A DNA stretch of 64,000 nucleotides from Megalopta genalis (GCF_051020955.1 NC_135017.1:31342689-31406688); one strand, 5' to 3'; positions 20,940 to 32,845 are shown, counted from the first letter of the stretch. Numbers and translations are program-made. Notes: generated by a model not told the origin, from the letters alone.

Positions 20940-22285
20940 TATGCTAATCAACGCATGAAATCATAGTGCAAGGGGTTAAACGAACTTATCTGTAAGTGTG
21001 GTTCTATAATGATTGTACGAAGCGCTTCTTCGAAAGAGGCCAATCCCCCACTCAAAGTCTAGAATAATAAATTGCGAGCGTATTACTTATGGCAAGATTT
21101 TGAGAAAATGAGTTAAAACCGGATAGTTCCAGAAGGCATGAATATAACAAGAAAAAAAGTGGCACTTTTAAACTGTGGCGCTTAATCTGCAGGAAGCGTG
21201 GGAGTACTAATAATGTTACTAAGTAGGAGTACCAATTCGAAATCAGTCGAGACCAATTTTGGAGTGTGTCTTTGATGACATTTATCAAAACCAAGCCATT
21301 TTCAAAATTTTCCTTTACGCTTTATAGAAACAAAGAAATTCAAGTGTTCTGTTTTTCGTTACTCTCCATGTACAGCAAAAAGTGCAAGTTTTCATTTAAA
21401 AATATTAATATGATCTTTGCAGGATGTTTCAAGGTGATTCCAAGGTTGAATAAATAAGGGCACCGCATGTGTCTCTTGACATTAATAACGATTGCGTATC
21501 ATTGGAACATTTTCTCCTGCAATTCTCATTCTTCGAAATAGTTGAACGAACTAATTTCGTTGTTATGTTGTCGAACAAGCAAAAGTAATTTTAAAGCTTT
21601 GATATTTAAAATTTTTTCCATAAATCTTTACATCGAAACTACAAATTCATCTTATTGTACTCAAAGAATAGATATTTAAAAAAGATTGTGTGATGATCTC
21701 AGGAGAATATAAAAAATGGTTGAATGAATTATAGTAACCGAGCATCGAGTACCCGGTTGCCAACATCAGGGTTACCGGATATATTGCAGATTGTTGGACT
21801 ATAAGTAATAAATATTTTAGACAGTCATTCCGTATGCCAAAATAAAACAAACAGTAAAGCTAACGAAATAACATGAATTTTTATATTTATTTTCAAATTA
21901 AAATCTGCGAGGCCAAATGCAGAATTTATTTATTAGGATGAACCACCATTTTTTAGGTATTTCCAATAATCTGTGAAGAAAATTTTTTAAATATAAATCA
22001 AATTACGTTCTTCCTAAAAAACGTAAGGCAAGTCTAACTTTAGTTAAATGACACCATATATTTTGAACTTCATATTACCTTGTGTTCAGGAATGTAGATT
22101 TGATTAACAAAAACGATAATGTGGACAATTATTTGATAATTTCTTAATCAAATTACATATTCGTAATCAATTACTAAAACTGGTAGACAAATGTAACAAA
22201 ATAACAATAATACCGTCTCTGTTGATCGTATCTAAGTTTCTGAATTTAAAGTAATCTAAAAGTAATCGTATAGTAAATTGAAGCA
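20940..22285. other. No recognised gene
   Basis: AT-rich intergenic sequence with no sustained reading frame or clear repeat. Confidence 0.45.
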
Positions 22286-22291
22286 TTTCCC

Positions 22292-24494
22292 TCAGCTACA
22301 ATATTGTGAAGTCAATTTTAAAAAATCAACATCACTGAAGAATACTTTCTTTTTAGTCTTCTTTCTGACAATTTTTCGCACATTTTTTACAGCATGTTGG
22401 TTAGGGTGTGCTACAATTCTGTTCTTGTGCTTAACCGCGTAATTGTTTACCTCTTCTGAGACCATTGGAATATTAAGGTCGTTTCATATATCTGAATTTC
22501 TTATGTACCAAGCTGCATTAGCGATATATTCTCATATTTCATAGTCCACACGGGCTTTAACTTGTTTTCCATGCCGAGCTTGGATTTTTTACTAGTCAAC
22601 CAATACATTTGTCTCCTTTTTATTTGCACGTTTTCTATTACCGATTTAATGTGTTGGTTCCACGTAAGTCTTGCGTCCAGATGTAAGCATAAATATTTTG
22701 TTTGTTTTGTTTGGGGTGCAACAGCGCTGTTCAACGTAATATTTGGTGTATTCTATTTGCACAGTGTGAACGTGATGTGGTTACATTTACCAGGGTTACC
22801 TTTAAATTTTTAATCCATAAGCCATCTTTTTATTTTCTTTATGTGATTCTGAAGTATGTTTACTGCCATTTTTGGGTCAGAATGTGTAGCTATTACTGCA
22901 GTATCATCAGCGAATGTCAGTACTTTACTTAAATTTGTAATTGGAATGTCAGCTGTATAAAGAGAGTGTATAATATAGGTCCTAGGGCCTAGGGACTCTT
23001 CCCTGAGGTACGCCTGCTTTTATTATTTTTATATCTGAGTAGCTATCTTTAATATTCACAGTGAAGGTTCTGTTTTCTAGATATGATACGAGTAGTTTCT
23101 GTATTGGTTTCGGAAAATGAGTTTTTATTGTTTGCTCTATATAATAGTCCCTTATGCTAAACTTTATCAAACGCTTTCTCAATGTCCATAAAGAAGGCTG
23201 TACAATATTGTTTATTTTCTACTGCAATAATTATTTCGTTGACTAGTCTGTATAATTGTTCTATGGTGGAGTGTTTGTTTCTAAATCCAAACTGATGATC
23301 TGGCATTAATTTCTCACTTTCTATTATAGATTTAAGGCGACTGTATATTATTTTTTCGAGAATTTTTGATAATGTTGGAAGTAAAGATATTGGTCTATAT
23401 GAGGCCGTTTGATGCGGATCTTTGCCAGGCTCAAACAACATCATAATCTGTGCTATTTTCCACGTGGATGGAAAGCACTGAATCCTTAGTATTGCATTGT
23501 AAATTATGGTTATTAAACGTATTGCCTTTAATGGAAGTTGTTTTAAAATTTTACCATTAATGAGATCCATACCTAATGATTTGCTGCTCTTAATGTTTTT
23601 GATAATCTGAAGAATTTCATCGTTGGTTAGTTTGGGTATAATATAGTGATTGTCCTGTAAGTCCACGTTCATGTTGTAGTTTTCATCGGTTGCATTTACT
23701 TGGTTGACTGTGTTATCGTTAATAGTCCTATGTGTGAAGTAAATACGTTGCATAAGTAGTTGGCAAATTCCTGTGCATGCTCTTGATCGCTTCTTGCCCA
23801 TGTTCCATCAGTTTTTCTGATTGCAGGAACTGCTCTTGTTGATTTTTTTATTTTGTTTGTGGCCTTCCAGAGAGAAAAGTCAGTGTTTTCGTGTACTGAG
23901 AGTGATTCTAGAAGTTTTCTGAATTGGTCATTATTGTGGTTTCTTATTGCACTTTTAAGTTCCTTTGTTATTTTATTTAGATACTTTTTATTTCCAGGGT
24001 TTTCTTGTTTTTGCCAATTTGCTTTTGCCAATCTCTTTTCTTTTATTTTATCGAGAATGGTAGGTGGTGTTGCTTTGTTGTGTCTTCTATATGAGGTAGT
24101 TGCTCCAGCTGCTTCCTGTATGACATTTATTAGTATTGTTACTGCATGCTCAATATCAGCTGGTGTCTTCAGCGGGATATTGCAATTAATATTATTTTCG
24201 ACTAGCAACTTGAATTTTTCCCGGTTGGTGGTTTCGATCCATAGCGAGTTCGTGTTATTAGGTTAGTATACAGGTTTACTAGTATATTCCATAATAAGTG
24301 GTATATGATCAGAAATGAGATCAAGATTAGCCTCTGTAGTCAGTTTACTCGTATTAAGCCCTTTTATAATCGAAAAATCTAGAACATCTGTAGTTTTGTT
24401 CATGTCCGATGTCCAATGTATTGGTTTTCCTACATATTAAGATTGCTATTTTATATGAATGTTTCTAATGTTCTACCTCTTGGTGTAATGATTC
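22292..24494 (-). pseudogene. Jockey-type LINE, ORF2 endonuclease end and reverse transcriptase, broken
   Basis: Reading the minus strand from 24494: the end of the endonuclease (TTDVLDFSIIK, LDLISDHIPLIME), a basic linker (from about 24208), then reverse transcriptase. The latter has ASYRPISLLPTLSKILEKII (motif 2a region), FGFRNKHST, AFFMDIEKAFDKV (motif A, about 23160), AGVPQG (motif B, about 23000) and FADDTAVIA (motif C, 22903-22914). C-terminal blocks follow: RLTWNQHIKSVI (22630-22670) and LNIPMVSEEV, ending at 22292. Defects include a Trp-to-stop change just after AFDKV, several frameshifts, and an internal deletion near 22555 joining KPVWT to much later sequence. The upstream part was separated by a mariner insertion at 24497. 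Confidence 0.88.
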
Positions 24495-24496
24495 TA

Positions 24497-25082
24497 TTGG
24501 GTTGGCAACTAAGTAATTGCCGACTTGATCAATGAAATAAAAAATTTTTTTTACTTGGAATGAAGTTTAATCTGTAATGTATTTCCATTTTGTTCGATGA
24601 CCTTTTGCCACCTCTCTGACAACTTGAAAATTTCACGCTCGTAGAAAGTCTGATCCTTTTCGGCCAAAAGCTGAGTTGAGTCAGATTTTACAGCGTCATC
24701 ATCATTAAAAGTTTTACCACGAAGGGAGTTGTCCGGGGATCGAAATAAGTGGTAATCCGATGGCGCGAGATCAGGGCTATATGGTGGGTGTAACATCAAT
24801 TACCAACCAATATCCATCAATTTTTGCCGAGTGGACAAAGACGTGTGCGGCCTAGCATTGTCCTGGTGGAAAATGACAACTTTACGATTGACCAATTCTG
24901 GTCGCTTTTCCTTGACCGCTGCATTCAATTTGTCCAGTTGCTAACATTTACGGATAATAAAAAATAACATAATAATAATAATAATAATAATAATTTTATA
25001 ATATAAAATTTACGGATATCATAAAAATGGAAGTGAGAGATATCTATAACTGAAATTGGCAATTATTTAGTTGCCAACCCAA
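24497..25082. mobile_element. Mariner element, internally deleted, inserted in the LINE
   Basis: Termini TTGGGTTGGCAACTAAGTAA and its inverse (TTATTTAGTTGCCAACCCAA) are flanked by TA (24495-24496, 25083-25084). The 3' part of the transposase is on the minus strand; the 5' part was lost in a deletion that joins terminal sequence to mid-gene. An (AAT)n run of about 30 bases lies at 24968-24995. Confidence 0.9.
24551..24950 (-). pseudogene. Mariner transposase, C-terminal half
   Basis: The minus-strand reading begins QLDKLNAAVKEKRPELVNRK (about 24945) and includes HQDNARPHTS (second catalytic Asp) and YSPDLAPSDYHLF (third Asp of the DD34D triad). It ends LQIKLHSK at 24551. A TAA lies in frame shortly before HPPYSPD (about 24803), and the N-terminal DNA-binding domain and first Asp are absent. 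The element could only move if supplied with transposase from elsewhere. Confidence 0.88.
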
Positions 25083-25084
25083 TA

Positions 25085-25114
25085 CTATGACAAGAAGTAG
25101 ATTTGGTATGTGAT
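25085..25114 (-). pseudogene. Continuation of the LINE endonuclease beyond the mariner
   Basis: When the mariner and one TA are left out, the minus-strand frame runs from HTKSTSCHSRI across the junction into ITPRGRTLETF. The latter is the conserved endonuclease segment of jockey-type LINEs. This supports insertion of the mariner into the LINE. The LINE appears to end near 25114, where sequence similar to another MITE starts. Confidence 0.55.
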
Positions 25115-25240
25115 GGCCAGACGCGCCTCTTCCTATTAAGAATGTTAGTCTTCCCTAAGAATGTTACTCTTTTTCTTCGTCTTATTTTTGCGTGTAGAAT
25201 CATTACTCGGCCGGTTGTGCCGTAATTTTGGATATGGTGG
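25115..25240. repeat. Fragment of CAGGGTGTTCG-family MITE
   Basis: GGCCAGACGCGCC, TTCCTATT and TTATTTTTGCGTGTAGAATC plus GGCCGGTTGTGCC align with the right half of the complete copy at 52307-52649. Confidence 0.55.
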
Positions 25241-25258
25241 TCGTGACATGTAATTTTT

Positions 25259-25594
25259 ATGTCGTTTTTAACATCGTTTTTCCTTCAAACGAGTGCTATA
25301 AAGTTAATATTGCGCGAAGTTTTTTTGACAGATCTCCACCGATCCAAAAGGGTAGAATCCCGCTGTGGTCGTGCGAAAGTCGCAGTCAACGACGTTCCGA
25401 ATCATCAAGAGGAGAGAAATTTCGTTTCCATCGAACCAAAGAGAAAATTATCTCTAAGAAAACAGCTCAGGAAAATCATCGCCTATAAGGACTTTCAAAC
25501 GACCAGGCCCAGGTTCTGGGTTTCATCACACATTTCTGCAGCCGAAAATTCTTTCTTTCCCACGTTGCGGATCCGCTGCAAAATCTTTATTTAA
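25259..25594 (+). other. Unidentified open reading frame, 111 codons
   Basis: Starts at ATG 25259. It has a hydrophobic start (MSFLTSFFLQTSAIKLIL) and a basic middle (KRKLSLRKQLRKIIAYKDF). Local base composition from 25330 to 25560 is less AT-rich than the flanks. A second frame is also open here. No family recognised and no convincing splice sites, so it may be an exon, a pseudogene or chance. Confidence 0.2.
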
Positions 25595-26196
25595 TTGGTT
25601 TAAATTTCCTTGTATGTTTCAGATAAATCAATCGAGTAAAGCTATCAAACAAACGCCGAGAACGGCTCTCAAAATCAGATTAGTTGACCGTGTCGATATT
25701 TGTTGACATCAATAGAGCAAAACGGGCGCATTGAAAATTGAAAAAAGAACATGCATATCATAAATATCATGCTCATTATTACTTACCTCGAATAATGTAT
25801 AACGATTGTTCTGTACGAAGCACAGTCTATTAAAATATTTAAAAGACCCGTTGGAGTAAATGGAATTAACAAATATGTTTACACCAAAAAAGCGGTTATA
25901 TCGGAAGTTAGGGAATACACTAATCACAGACGAGGTATACAATTATATCTGACACCCAATGTATTAAATAACACGTTAAATGCCGAATATCAATTCGAAA
26001 AATGCACACAGTATCAAAGTCATTTAAGAAAGTGAAGCTAGAAAGTGAATAGGAAATATTAGTTCAGCTATTTTGTATTCTACAAATTCTAGTAACATTC
26101 AATTTGTTCAATATATTACAATAAAAATAAATTTCAAGATCCTAGTTAAAAATTCGGGTCTCTCATACGTGACTCACTCGACACTGAACGTATTAA

Positions 26197-26443
26197 TCCT
26201 TTGTACTCGACTGGTGACCCTGAGGCACCACTAAAAAAAAAAAAAATTGTTACATCGCGTTCCAAAATAATTTTTATATTATCAAAGTTTAGATGTAAAA
26301 AATTGTTAAAAATCTAACTGTTGTATGAGTCACAAGACTCAATTTCATATGCACAAAATGCACGTTGTCACATAAAATGGAAATACCATAAGTCGGAAAA
26401 ATTAATTTAGATTTACAGTTAAAATGGCTTCGAGTGCAAAGGG
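26197..26443. mobile_element. TTAA-flanked inverted-repeat element, sister of 11664-11917
   Basis: Left end TCCTTTGTACTCG and right end CGAGTGCAAAGGG, flanked by TTAA (26193-26196, 26444-26447). Shared inner blocks with the sister copy include ACTCAATTTCATATGCAC-like sequence. Confidence 0.8.
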
Positions 26444-26449
26444 TTAATA

Positions 26450-27490
26450 CAAAATTGGAATACACACAGACAATATCTTTTATAGGATATCTACATATAA
26501 GATGTAACGTGCCGCTATATATGGACACGCTGGTATACACAGGATTCATTGTAATAGTAATTTAAAATAAAGAATGTTGTGAGCAGTCAATAAATAATTC
26601 ATTTACATCCGAAATCCACGACAAATGACAGTAGTTGCTTCGTTTTCATTTCCACGATCTATGTGTTGCTTGTACAATTTGGTACGAACTGATTAACTCC
26701 AACAATTAAATTGCTAGTAAAACAATTTAGTGCGATGAAGAAACAATGTTATCTTAGATAATGTGAACGCTGATATAATACATATCATTAAACAATAACC
26801 TTTCTTTTATTTTTAAGCAGCGTCATTAAACGCTAATATTTCTTTTATTTTTATGTGAACAGCGTCTCGTTTTACTGTTTGGGTTCAGGCTGCGGTCGAT
26901 TTTAATGATTCCATGTTTGAGAGTCTTTTTAGTGTCTTTGATGAATTTATTAGTTTATGACTCGGGTACGGCAGAAGAGTATCGGCTAGTTTTCCTGAGA
27001 AAGTCAGCGTAGTCGTATCGCTCTCAATGGCACTTAACGTGGTCTAGGCCCGCACAGAGTGCCAGGGGTCCTCGACAGTATATTTTCCGTAATTTCCATG
27101 GAGTACAACGGCTGCCATTGTTCGTGGCATCACCGTTCTTGGCATCAGACTGCCGAGCCACCCCATCTCAGCCCCGGTAGACTATTTCTAATTCGTGGAC
27201 CTAGTGTTCTACTATTTTAATAAAGGAACTAGCCGATTAAGATAGTCAAAATTGTTCTTAGAGGTTTTTTAATAACTATTATACCATTCGATAGCTGGTC
27301 AAGAAAAACTCATCTGTGTAAAATGTCAACCCTGTAAATTGTCTGTGAAGGTAGTTACATGGTAAACTTGAGTGTGCGCTTTTTTGTCCATTTCCTCCCT
27401 TCAGTGGCTTTTCAAAATTTTGAAAAAAATGTGGCTTATTCTGGCAATCAAGTTGCATATTATAGAATTTTTTCAGATTTTTCGATTGCA
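26450..27490. other. No recognised gene
   Basis: 26870-27200 is somewhat less AT-rich, but no reading frame persists and I see no splice pattern. Confidence 0.4.
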
Positions 27491-27496
27491 AGCTGC

Positions 27497-27698
27497 GGTT
27501 ATCTAAAATGGCGAATGAGCAGAATTGGCTCGTTGGCTCGGCCGCCTTACGTCAGCCGAGCTCACCTCTCATTGGTCAGTATTTTTTGTTAATAACTAGT
27601 AAACGAAGCCGCAGATTCCATTCTCGCTACGGAAAAAGTTACTTCAAATAACTTCAGGAATTCCTCATTTCTTGGAAGTACCATTTTAGGATACCCTG
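27497..27698. mobile_element. CAGGGTGTCC-family MITE, right part
   Basis: Contains CTCATTGGTCAGTATTTTTT, GTTAATAAC and CTCGCTACGGAAAAAGTTAC, and ends GGATACCCTG followed by TATA. The left terminus is missing. Confidence 0.75.
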
Positions 27699-27752
27699 TA
27701 TATGCATGTGTGTGCGTTTGTATGAAGTATGAAAGAGTCATAGTCATGACAT

Positions 27753-28821
27753 GAGCCGTTTATTTTGAAAGTGGCATAAGTCACTTTGTTTTTAAGTCGA
27801 TATATTTAAGGGTTTGCGTTTTAACAAGTTTAAAAATATGGATGCTAACTTTCGAGAGGATTTACTTGTATTTGTTATCTCAGGATACTGATATTTTTCT
27901 CAGTATAAATAATTTCGTATAAACATTAAAAAATCATCACTTTTCACTACGGTAAAGCGACTTAAGCCACTTTCAAAATAAATAGTTTAGAAAAATGACT
28001 GACATATATTAATTTTGTCCGACGTATTTTACTGAAGTGATGTTTTGAAAGGACAGTGATTTACTAAAATTGTTGAATAAATTACATATATAATAATAAT
28101 TTATACCATGAACGTATTTAATATAAAGCTTTGATTTAGGTATTTTTTATTTTAATATTCATAAAATACAAAAATAATTAGTACATTTTGAAACATAAGT
28201 ATAAGTAATTTATATGAAAATACATCAGTTCAATTTAATTTTCGTCATCAATAGAAGTGATTAAGTCCTCGGAAATCGTGTTTTGTTTCAAATTTTTAAA
28301 ATAACTGTGGTATAATATAATATAATAATATTATATTATATTATATTATTATTATATTATATATTATATTATTATTATTGTATAATATTATTATAGATGC
28401 GCATAGAAGCATTTCACCTGCTCTAATATTATATTATATCATATTATAATATAATATAATTTACAAAACTGCACTATTCTTTCGCACTTATAAAAATAAG
28501 TCCAGTGATCACAACTTTTTTAAAAATACTGAAAATAATTCAGAACAATACTTCACACACACTTATCACACGTTTCTATTTCTTTTACACTAAGCCCCGC
28601 AATTAATTTCCTGAGTACAGCGACTTACGCCACTTTCAAAATAAACATGTTTGTTATACCGTTAATTAGCAAAACTTCTCTCGAACAAATCTCAATAGTT
28701 CTCAACTTATCGATTGGAAATTTTTAAAAAATGAAAAGACACCGTTCAATTGTAATTAGTGTTACCATTAATTCGATTTTTTTGAAAAAGTGACTTATGC
28801 CACTTTCAAAATAAACGGCTC
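27753..28821. mobile_element. Family A element, copy 2 (1069 bp)
   Basis: Same termini as 12599-13750, flanked by ACAT on both sides (27749-27752, 28822-28825). The two copies agree closely from both ends. The central coding segment of copy 1 is replaced here by AT palindromic sequence at 28308-28460. The internal inverted end motif is present at about 27956-27990 (GACTTAAGCCACTTTCAAAA). Confidence 0.88.
28308..28460. repeat. AT-rich imperfect palindrome inside family A copy 2
   Basis: Runs of TATAATATAATA and its complement surround a short unique core (GATGCGCATAGAAGCATTTC). They take the place of the exon-like ORF of copy 1. Confidence 0.8.
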
Positions 28822-28848
28822 ACATATCGAGAGAATGTGAACGAGTAT

Positions 28849-30405
28849 TGTTAGGATCGACCCACTCGATTTGAATTCGAACTTGTGGAGGAACGGTACG
28901 GGAGGATTCACAGCCTAACCGTTAAGAAAGGGTGGATTGTATGTTACGAATTAGGTCACGATTAGAATGTATAACAACTTCGGACAAGTTGCCCTGGTTT
29001 ATTTATAAAATATTAACAGCATAGACCACTGAGTCTTGCAATATTTTTAGCTGATCGAAATTACTAAAGGGTGTCGACCAAGGTTCATTCTCTTGAGTGA
29101 ACCAATTATATGTCGACCGAAAGATATCGCTCACAAGGAGCGAACGAATGAAAAAAAAAGGAAATTATCAAAATCTGTCGACCGATAAACTTTAAGGTCT
29201 AATCGTAAAATAACGTAACGCTGATATCTTTAAACGAGAAATATTGCCTGTTAACCGTTTGCGTACCACGAGCCACTTTTGCGCTCTTCAGATTTTGTGT
29301 CGAGAAAAGACAGGGCATTTGGCCGAAACAGACGATTTACGGTCCACCCGAAATTTGTCGAAACGTGCTCAGTCTTTCAGACGCATGTATACGTCGCGCG
29401 TCGCATCGCTGTCAGTAATCCAATTTGCATTTTGTCGTTACCTATTCTAAATTAATAGTATATATATTTTCATTCATAACGTTTTATTTTATGTTTTACG
29501 GCTTTTTTCGACACATAATCGAAGGAACGCTATTGCGCTCTTCGGCGCTTTTCGATCTTGTTTTTTCAGAACCATCTGGTACGCAAATGATTAATGTAGA
29601 AAAGAAGCAAAGAAAAAAATTAATTAGGTTCGTCAGGACATTGCGAGGAAAAGAAGCATATTTCTTGGTGTCAAATTTAATGTTCAAAATGTTCAACTTT
29701 AAATTGTCATATTTATTACGATCACTTTCATTAATATTTTCATTTTCGAGGGTAATGGTAAAAGCAATAAAAATTAATTCGACATCTATATGAGAAAATC
29801 AGGTTTTTGTCAAAAAGTCACTAAAATCTACGATCCGGCCCACTGTGCATCGGTGTGCGAGAGCAAAGAAATAGCACGCGACTTACACAGATTCGTACGC
29901 ACCACGGCGTTGTGTTCTAAAAGCAAGGGTTTGTCGAGACGACGGCCGAAAAGAAACTCAAGGAATCTGACCGCGAGCGATCGAGATCGAGCTAGGAAGC
30001 AAGCACAAGGACGTCTAGGCGTCGAATTTTGAATCACGTAAATTGGTAACACTAAAACTCGCGCTCCTGTGTTTCTGAGCGAGTTACGCGACTGACAAGA
30101 CCTCGTGCATCAACCTCCGGGAAGCCCGTGCAGTCGAACGCAGAGACTGAATCTTGAGTAGTTTCGTAATATTGGGGGCCGAGAAAAGCCACGGAAACTC
30201 CCCTTAAAGAAATACTCGCACGAACCACATAAAAGCCGTTATGTAGTTCCATCAAGACGAAAGCCGTCTAACGATGGAGAGCTACGTCGGATAAGAAACT
30301 CGGTATTCGCCTAGCCTCCCAGCTTTTCCGTCTGAGCCCAGTCGAACAACGCGTTTCGATTTCTAATCGGAGGGACGAACCTGCTAGGTCGCGGAGAATC
30401 TAACA
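28849..30405. other. Possible solo LTR-like region with nested TTAA element
   Basis: Begins TGTTAGGATCGACCCACTCG and could end GAGAATCTAACA, a 6-bp TGTTAG/CTAACA inverted pair as in LTRs. The flanks do not show a matching 5-bp duplication, so the limits are weak. 29790-30480 is GC-balanced without an extended coding frame. A TTAA-flanked element is nested at 29255-29590. Confidence 0.25.
29255..29590. mobile_element. TTAA-flanked inverted-repeat element (CCGTTTGCGTACCA ends)
   Basis: Left end CCGTTTGCGTACCA and right end TGGTACGCAAATGA are inverted repeats with one mismatch at the tip, flanked by TTAA (29251-29254, 29591-29594). TTGCGCTCTTC occurs near both ends in the same orientation. Confidence 0.75.
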
Positions 30406-30617
30406 GTTTTCTCGCTAAAACAAAGGCTCGAAACAACGCGAGTGCGAAATATCGGAATGTCGGCAGCGTGAGGTGATGTTGTACTTACGGGTTGTACTTA
30501 CGAACAAAGACTTGGTCACAATTTGTTATTAATACATAGATTTTTCTTTTGTTCCTGCTGAAAAGTTGTGCATTCATACCTTTATTCCTTATTTCTACAT
30601 ATACATACATATGTATA

Positions 30618-30984
30618 CAGGATGTCCCAAAATTGTTTCCCAATCCGAAAATGGGTAGTTCCTGAGGTCATTTGTAAAAACTTTTTCCTTAGCGAAAATG
30701 CAATCCGCGGCTTTGTTTACGAGTTATTAACGAAAAACAGCGACCAATGAGAGGCGAGATCCAGCTGGCACGAGACGGCAGAGCCAATGAGCAGAACTGG
30801 GCTTCAGGTGCTCGATGACAAAGCCGCCTCGCGCCAGCCGAGCACGCCTCTCATTGGTCAATGTTTTCCGTTAATAACTCGTAAACAAAGCCGTGGATTG
30901 CGTTTTCGCTAAGGAAAAAGTTACTTCAAATGACCTCAGGAATTCCCTCATTTCCGGATTACGAGACATTCTTAGGACACCCTG
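30618..30984. mobile_element. CAGGGTGTCC-family MITE, full length (367 bp)
   Basis: CAGGATGTCCCAAAATTG at the left, TAGGACACCCTG at the right, TA at both flanks. Palindromic halves with GAAAATGCAATCCGCGG and CCGTGGATTGCGTTTTCGC. Confidence 0.9.
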
Positions 30985-31135
30985 TATAGATATATGTATA
31001 CATATTATATTGTGTTGGCAACTAATTGCCGATTTCAGTTATAGATATCTCTTACTCCCATTTTTATGATATCCGTAAATGTTATATTATAAAATTATTA
31101 TTATTGTGTTATTTTTTATTATCCGTGAATGTTAG

Positions 31136-31811
31136 CAACTGGACAAATTGAATGCAGCGGTCAAGGAAAAGCGACCAGAATTGGTCAATCGTAAAGGTGT
31201 CATTTTCCACCAGGACAATGTTAGACCGCACACGACTTTGTCCACTCGGCAAAAATTGATCGATATTGGTTTGGAATTGATGTTACACCCACCATATAGC
31301 CCTGATCTCGCGCCATCGGATTACCACTTATTTCGATCCCTGGACAACTCCCTTCGTGGTAAAACTTTTAACGATGATGACGCTGTAAAATCTCACTTAA
31401 CCCGAGAAAGATAACCTACGTCGCAGAGGCGCCTGCGAAGACTGTTGATTTTTGTTAATTTTTCATAGAGGTCTAGTGATTTAAGTTTAAAATTACTTAA
31501 AATATAAAAAAATATAATATAAATGCATTTTATTTTTACAATAATGCCAAACCTTTAAAATGACTAGATTAACTTAAATAAATATCCATTGTTAGTATAA
31601 AATTGACGCCTTAGAAAAGCATGCGCCTCTGAAGCGTATGGTTATCTTTTACGTACGTTGTCATATGGTTATCTTTCTAGGGTTAACTCAGTTTCTGGCC
31701 GAAAAGGATCAGACTTTCTACGAGCGTGGAATTTTCAAGTTGTCAGAGAGATGGCAAAAGGTCATCGAACAAAATGGAAATACATTACAGATTAAACTTC
31801 ATTCCAAGTAA
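31136..31811 (+). pseudogene. Mariner transposase C-terminal half, interrupted
   Basis: Open from QLDKLNAAV (31136) through HQDNVRPHTT and HPPYSPDLAPSDYHLF to VKSH at 31396. The nested MITE then breaks it within the next codons. After 31683 the frame resumes with LAEKDQTFYERG and ends LQIKLHSK with TAA at 31809-31811. Second and third catalytic Asp are present; the N-terminal third and first Asp are missing. Apart from the insertion the remaining frame has no stop, so this copy is younger or better preserved than the one at 24551-24950. Confidence 0.9.
31401..31682. mobile_element. piggyBac-like MITE nested in mariner transposase
   Basis: Left end CCCGAGAAAGATAACC and right end (inverse) CCCTAGAAAGATAACC, flanked by TTAA (31397-31400, 31683-31686). 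CCCTAGAAAGATA is the known terminus of the Trichoplusia piggyBac element. Here, as there, a subterminal inverted pair follows (AGAGGCGCCTGCG on the left, GCATGCGCCTCTG on the right), and GATAACCAT is repeated near the right end. 282 bases, no coding capacity. Confidence 0.93.
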
Positions 31812-31869
31812 AAGAAATTTTTTATTTCATTGAACAAGTCGGCAATTACTTAGTTGCCAACCCAATACA

Positions 31870-32845
31870 TATACATATAATACATGTAATACTTATTATA
31901 ATATTATTATGATAAGTATTACATATTTATTAGTATGACATTATTATATACAGAAGAAAATATGACGACAAAAATCATTTCGCTCTACTAAAATCTTGCT
32001 TTAGGCCACTGTATAATATATTCAAAAACATATATTTTCAGAATTCTGAAATTATAAAACACATATTTCTAGTCAGATTCCATTACTTAAAATTCCGCAG
32101 TCTATTTATCATAATTATTTAGTCTACGCGTAACATTTTTGAACTGTAAAATCACGTTCAATCCAACTGTTTGGAAATCTTTTGTAGACATCATTTCTCC
32201 CAATTAACGAAAATAAATCGCAGGACATTCATTATGTCGATACCACATTATTTGTCCTATGCATAACAGTGGGTATTCCAGTAAAAAGCCCAAGGTATTT
32301 CTAATAAAAGCACCATAAATATTGCTGGACGGGATTTCTATCGATGAAGTAGAGATCAATATATCGCCCATTGTACTACGCCATACGTTAACGGATCATT
32401 GTTTTTGGTATGTAACACGCTGCAGTCAATACGCATTTACTGGCAATTAATAGAAAATTTTATACAAATTAACGTGCCTGTGATTAGTAATCATATATGC
32501 ATATATACGGAATGAAAAAGTAGACTACTTGTATTTGACGTTGAGCTTATTGATCTGAAATTGTACTCGAATCAAGTAATAACTATCGAGCTTCGATGAT
32601 TGGAATAACCATTAATCCTTTGCCGTATCAGTTACTTCACAGTTACAATGCTTTAAACATTTTCGAAGAAAATTTATATTTATTTTGTTTCTATATATTT
32701 ACTTGATTACTTAAATGTTGATGGTAAGAAAATAGCGTTTTCTATAAAACACGATATATTTACTAAATAGGAATAAAAACAGGATAAATAAAACCAATTG
32801 AAAACGAAACACTACATGGACAACTTAAGAAACAACTCTAAAACA
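31870..32845. other. No recognised feature
   Basis: AT-rich sequence without open frames or recognisable repeats. Confidence 0.5.

Larger units (their letters stand above)
31010..31865. mobile_element. Mariner element interrupted by a piggyBac-like MITE
   Basis: Termini TTGTGTTGGCAACTAATTGC and TTACTTAGTTGCCAACCCAA, TA at both flanks. It shares the internal deletion joint of the copy at 24497-25082 (ATTATCCGTGAATGTTAGCA), so both descend from one deleted progenitor. The nested element occupies 31401-31682. Confidence 0.92.

Noticed and set aside
22562..24266. Plus-strand frames across the LINE region
   Set aside because: They are antisense to the recognised reverse transcriptase and contain no family signature.
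28849..30405. Firm call of a solo LTR
   Set aside because: TGTTAG/CTAACA ends are suggestive, but no matching target duplication or second LTR was found; kept only as a low-confidence region.
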